From NCBI GenBank assembly GCA_021820525.1, contig JAKADM010000001.1:186001-250000 (forward strand): DNA of 64,000 nt, given 5' to 3'. The number at the start of each line of letters is the position of its first letter. Position 1 is the first letter of the stretch. Positions 62,923 through 64,000 of this stretch are shown piece after piece. Made by a program: the position numbers and the translations under genes. The stretch comes from Thermoplasmata archaeon. Its GTDB lineage: Archaea; Thermoplasmatota; Thermoplasmata; Thermoplasmatales; Thermoplasmataceae. The notes beneath the pieces were generated by a model. The model was not told the DNA's origin and did no database searches. It worked only from the letters and a program-made list of their open reading frames with translations.

Positions 62923-63286
62923 TTTGATCCTCCGGCACAAAAATTAACGAAATAGAATTTACACAATGTCTCGTATTCTTTGGTGTAAATCCTTCGCCAA
63001 GAAATACATGTCCAAGATGAGCCCCACAGTTTGCACACTGTATCTCGGTTCTGTATCCGTCCCTGTCAGGAAGTCTCTTCACCGCCCCGGGTATTTCCTG
63101 GTCAAAGCTAGGCCATCCGCAGTGTGCGTCAAATTTGGAATCTGATGCGTAAAGTGGGGTTCCACATCTTTTGCATACATATTTGCCCTTTCTAAAGTTC
63201 TTTTCATATTCTCCGGAAAAAGGTCTCTCTGTACCTTTGTACAATATTACCCTTTCCTCTTCCTTTGTAAGTTTTCTATACTCCAT
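62912..63286 (-). CDS. msrB: Peptide methionine sulfoxide reductase B
   Basis: The 124-aa enzyme reduces the R-form of methionine sulfoxide. Zinc is bound by CKRC and CANC (Cys38, 41, 84, 87). The catalytic site is RHCVNS with Cys108, and HCGWPSF with GHVF completes the pocket. Length equals the single-domain family form. It is first in a two-gene operon with msrA. Confidence 0.96.
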   Translation of the reverse strand: MEYRKLTKEEERVILYKGTERPFSGEYEKNFRKGKYVCKRCGTPLYASDSKFDAHCGWPSFDQEIPGAVKRLPDRDGYRTEIQCANCGAHLGHVFLGEGFTPKNTRHCVNSISLIFVPEDQNEQ

Positions 63287-63369
63287 AATTTTACCTATTT
63301 AAACAAAGTAGATTAACACTTATAAAATAATTTTTAAAAATTGCCCAGTTCAAATTTCCCAGAAATGAA

Positions 63370-63549
63370 TTATATTTTTTCGACAATCTGATTCTTCATC
63401 TCTTCAAGTTTTGGATCATCTTCCTGAAGATTGTGTTCATGCTGGGCATGAAGTCTAATGTGATGGAAGAGATCTTCCTTGCTGTCAGCCTCTACGTGAA
63501 ATCCGCACTTAAAACCTGTGTCCTCACATTTATACCTGAATTTTCCCAT
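63370..63549 (-). CDS. DUF1059 family small protein
   Basis: The 59-aa protein begins MGKFRYKCEDTGFKCGFHVE and has Cys-x-Cys-like spacing (CEDTGFKCGF) followed by HHIRLHAQHEHN. This is the DUF1059 pattern of two Cys and several His, consistent with a metal-bound fold, whose function is unknown. The upstream ATG 63558 is an alternative. Confidence 0.8.
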   Translation of the reverse strand: MGKFRYKCEDTGFKCGFHVEADSKEDLFHHIRLHAQHEHNLQEDDPKLEEMKNQIVEKI

Positions 63550-63613
63550 TTCTATCAATATATGATACTAAAAGGAGATAAAAAGCTTTATGGATTTTAA
63601 AATAAAAATAAAA

Positions 63614-64000
63614 TTAATTTACCATTTCCAGATATTTTCTTTCGATCAGATTTGTTGGCTCTGCCCATTTTAACCTTATCCCATTTCTTTGGATAAGGGA
63701 AATAACACCATCATTATCCATATCATCGGGTAGAGTTAAATTTACATACTCTTTTCCCTCATATTCAACCCTGACACCTGATCTTTCCAGAAATGAAAAG
63801 TCTGACATTACGTAGGGTGTGACCCTCATCATTTTTGCATCCGTTTCATTCTTCATTTCCAGCTTTTTTTCCCCTCCATTGATTATGACCACTCGGTTTG
63901 CTATTTCTCTTGCTTCTGAAATTAGATGTGTGCTGAAAAGTATGGTCTTTCCATGCTTCCTGTTGAGGTTTCTTATGATCTCCACAAATTCCCTCATTCC
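63614..64000 (-). CDS. ABC transporter ATPase, C-terminal part (cut by window edge)
   Basis: Only the last 128 residues lie in the window. KTILFSTHLISEAREIANR is the H-loop region (switch His) and VVIINGGEKK is the following strand. An accessory domain of about 80 residues (MMRVTPYVMSDFSFLERSGV) follows, typical of ABC-2/drug-export ATPases. Walker A and the signature lie beyond 64000. The true start is off the window. Confidence 0.8.
   Translation of the reverse strand, partial: GMREFVEIIRNLNRKHGKTILFSTHLISEAREIANRVVIINGGEKKLEMKNETDAKMMRVTPYVMSDFSFLERSGVRVEYEGKEYVNLTLPDDMDNDGVISLIQRNGIRLKWAEPTNLIERKYLEMVN

Noticed and set aside
1-64000. CRISPR array or prophage
   Set aside because: No regularly spaced direct repeats, cas genes, capsid, terminase or tail genes were seen.

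Overview
The window reads as a chromosome segment of an AT-rich archaeon of the order Thermoplasmatales, most like Cuniculiplasma or Ferroplasma relatives. This is inferred from gene content, not from a search. The evidence: a proteasome beta subunit with a T. acidophilum-like 8-residue propeptide, aCPSF1/FttA, the archaeal DUF2240 family, class II HMG-CoA reductase, split methylmalonyl-CoA mutase, large Asn/Ser/Thr-rich surface proteins with repeated 'ESGLPxGTxW' modules, and many first genes of transcription units that begin about 25 bases after a TATA element, so their mRNAs are probably leaderless.

Layout. 0-5.4 kb: a GalU-like nucleotidyltransferase, a glycosyltransferase-like protein, the methylmalonyl-CoA mutase operon (large subunit, B12 subunit, MeaB chaperone) and Hsp20. 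5.5-22 kb: a dense, mostly unrecognised membrane-remodelling-like locus. It holds three Vps4/katanin-type AAA ATPases with helical MIT-like N termini, four charged helical proteins of ESCRT-III size and layout, a small membrane protein, and an embedded ABC exporter with a winged-helix regulator. A convergent four-gene operon follows: a HEAT-repeat/beta-sandwich protein, a GAP1-N-type GTPase-associated protein, a six-TM membrane-anchored GTPase and a long coiled-coil protein. An unknown protein coupled to the third AAA ATPase completes it. This locus is the best candidate for an undescribed system.

22-29 kb: housekeeping genes (FttA with a coupled unknown protein, PsmB, a CBS protein, a DEDDy exonuclease, PurC, an SDR). 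29-42.4 kb: an accessory island with three large surface-protein genes or remnants, decayed transposases of at least three kinds, a headless ORF, perfect inverted repeats and long gene-free AT-rich DNA. One surface-protein gene is interrupted by a frameshift in a run of eight A/T, exactly inside its signal peptide.

42.4-45 kb: O6-alkylguanine methyltransferase and a heptose-phosphate cassette (GHMP kinase, GmhA, GmhB). Together with the sugar nucleotidyltransferase at the left edge it suggests heptose-containing glycans, perhaps on the surface proteins. 45-50 kb: a TrmB-like regulator, a thioredoxin / thioredoxin-reductase-like / Rieske redox operon, a TPR protein and a cysteine-synthase-like enzyme. 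A GC-rich gene-free stretch at 50.0-50.3 kb may encode a structured RNA.

50.4-64 kb: a beta-oxidation-type operon (thiolase, 3-hydroxyacyl-CoA dehydrogenase, enoyl-CoA hydratase), a rhodanese, a Gfo/Idh/MocA dehydrogenase, a ClC channel, DUF2240, TPR protein plus HMG-CoA reductase, an MFS transporter, a 53-residue ORF with tRNA-Ser(GCU), MsrB-MsrA, a DUF1059 protein and the end of an ABC-transporter ATPase cut by the window edge. Neighbouring convergent genes often abut with zero spacing or overlap, so the genome is compact outside the island.
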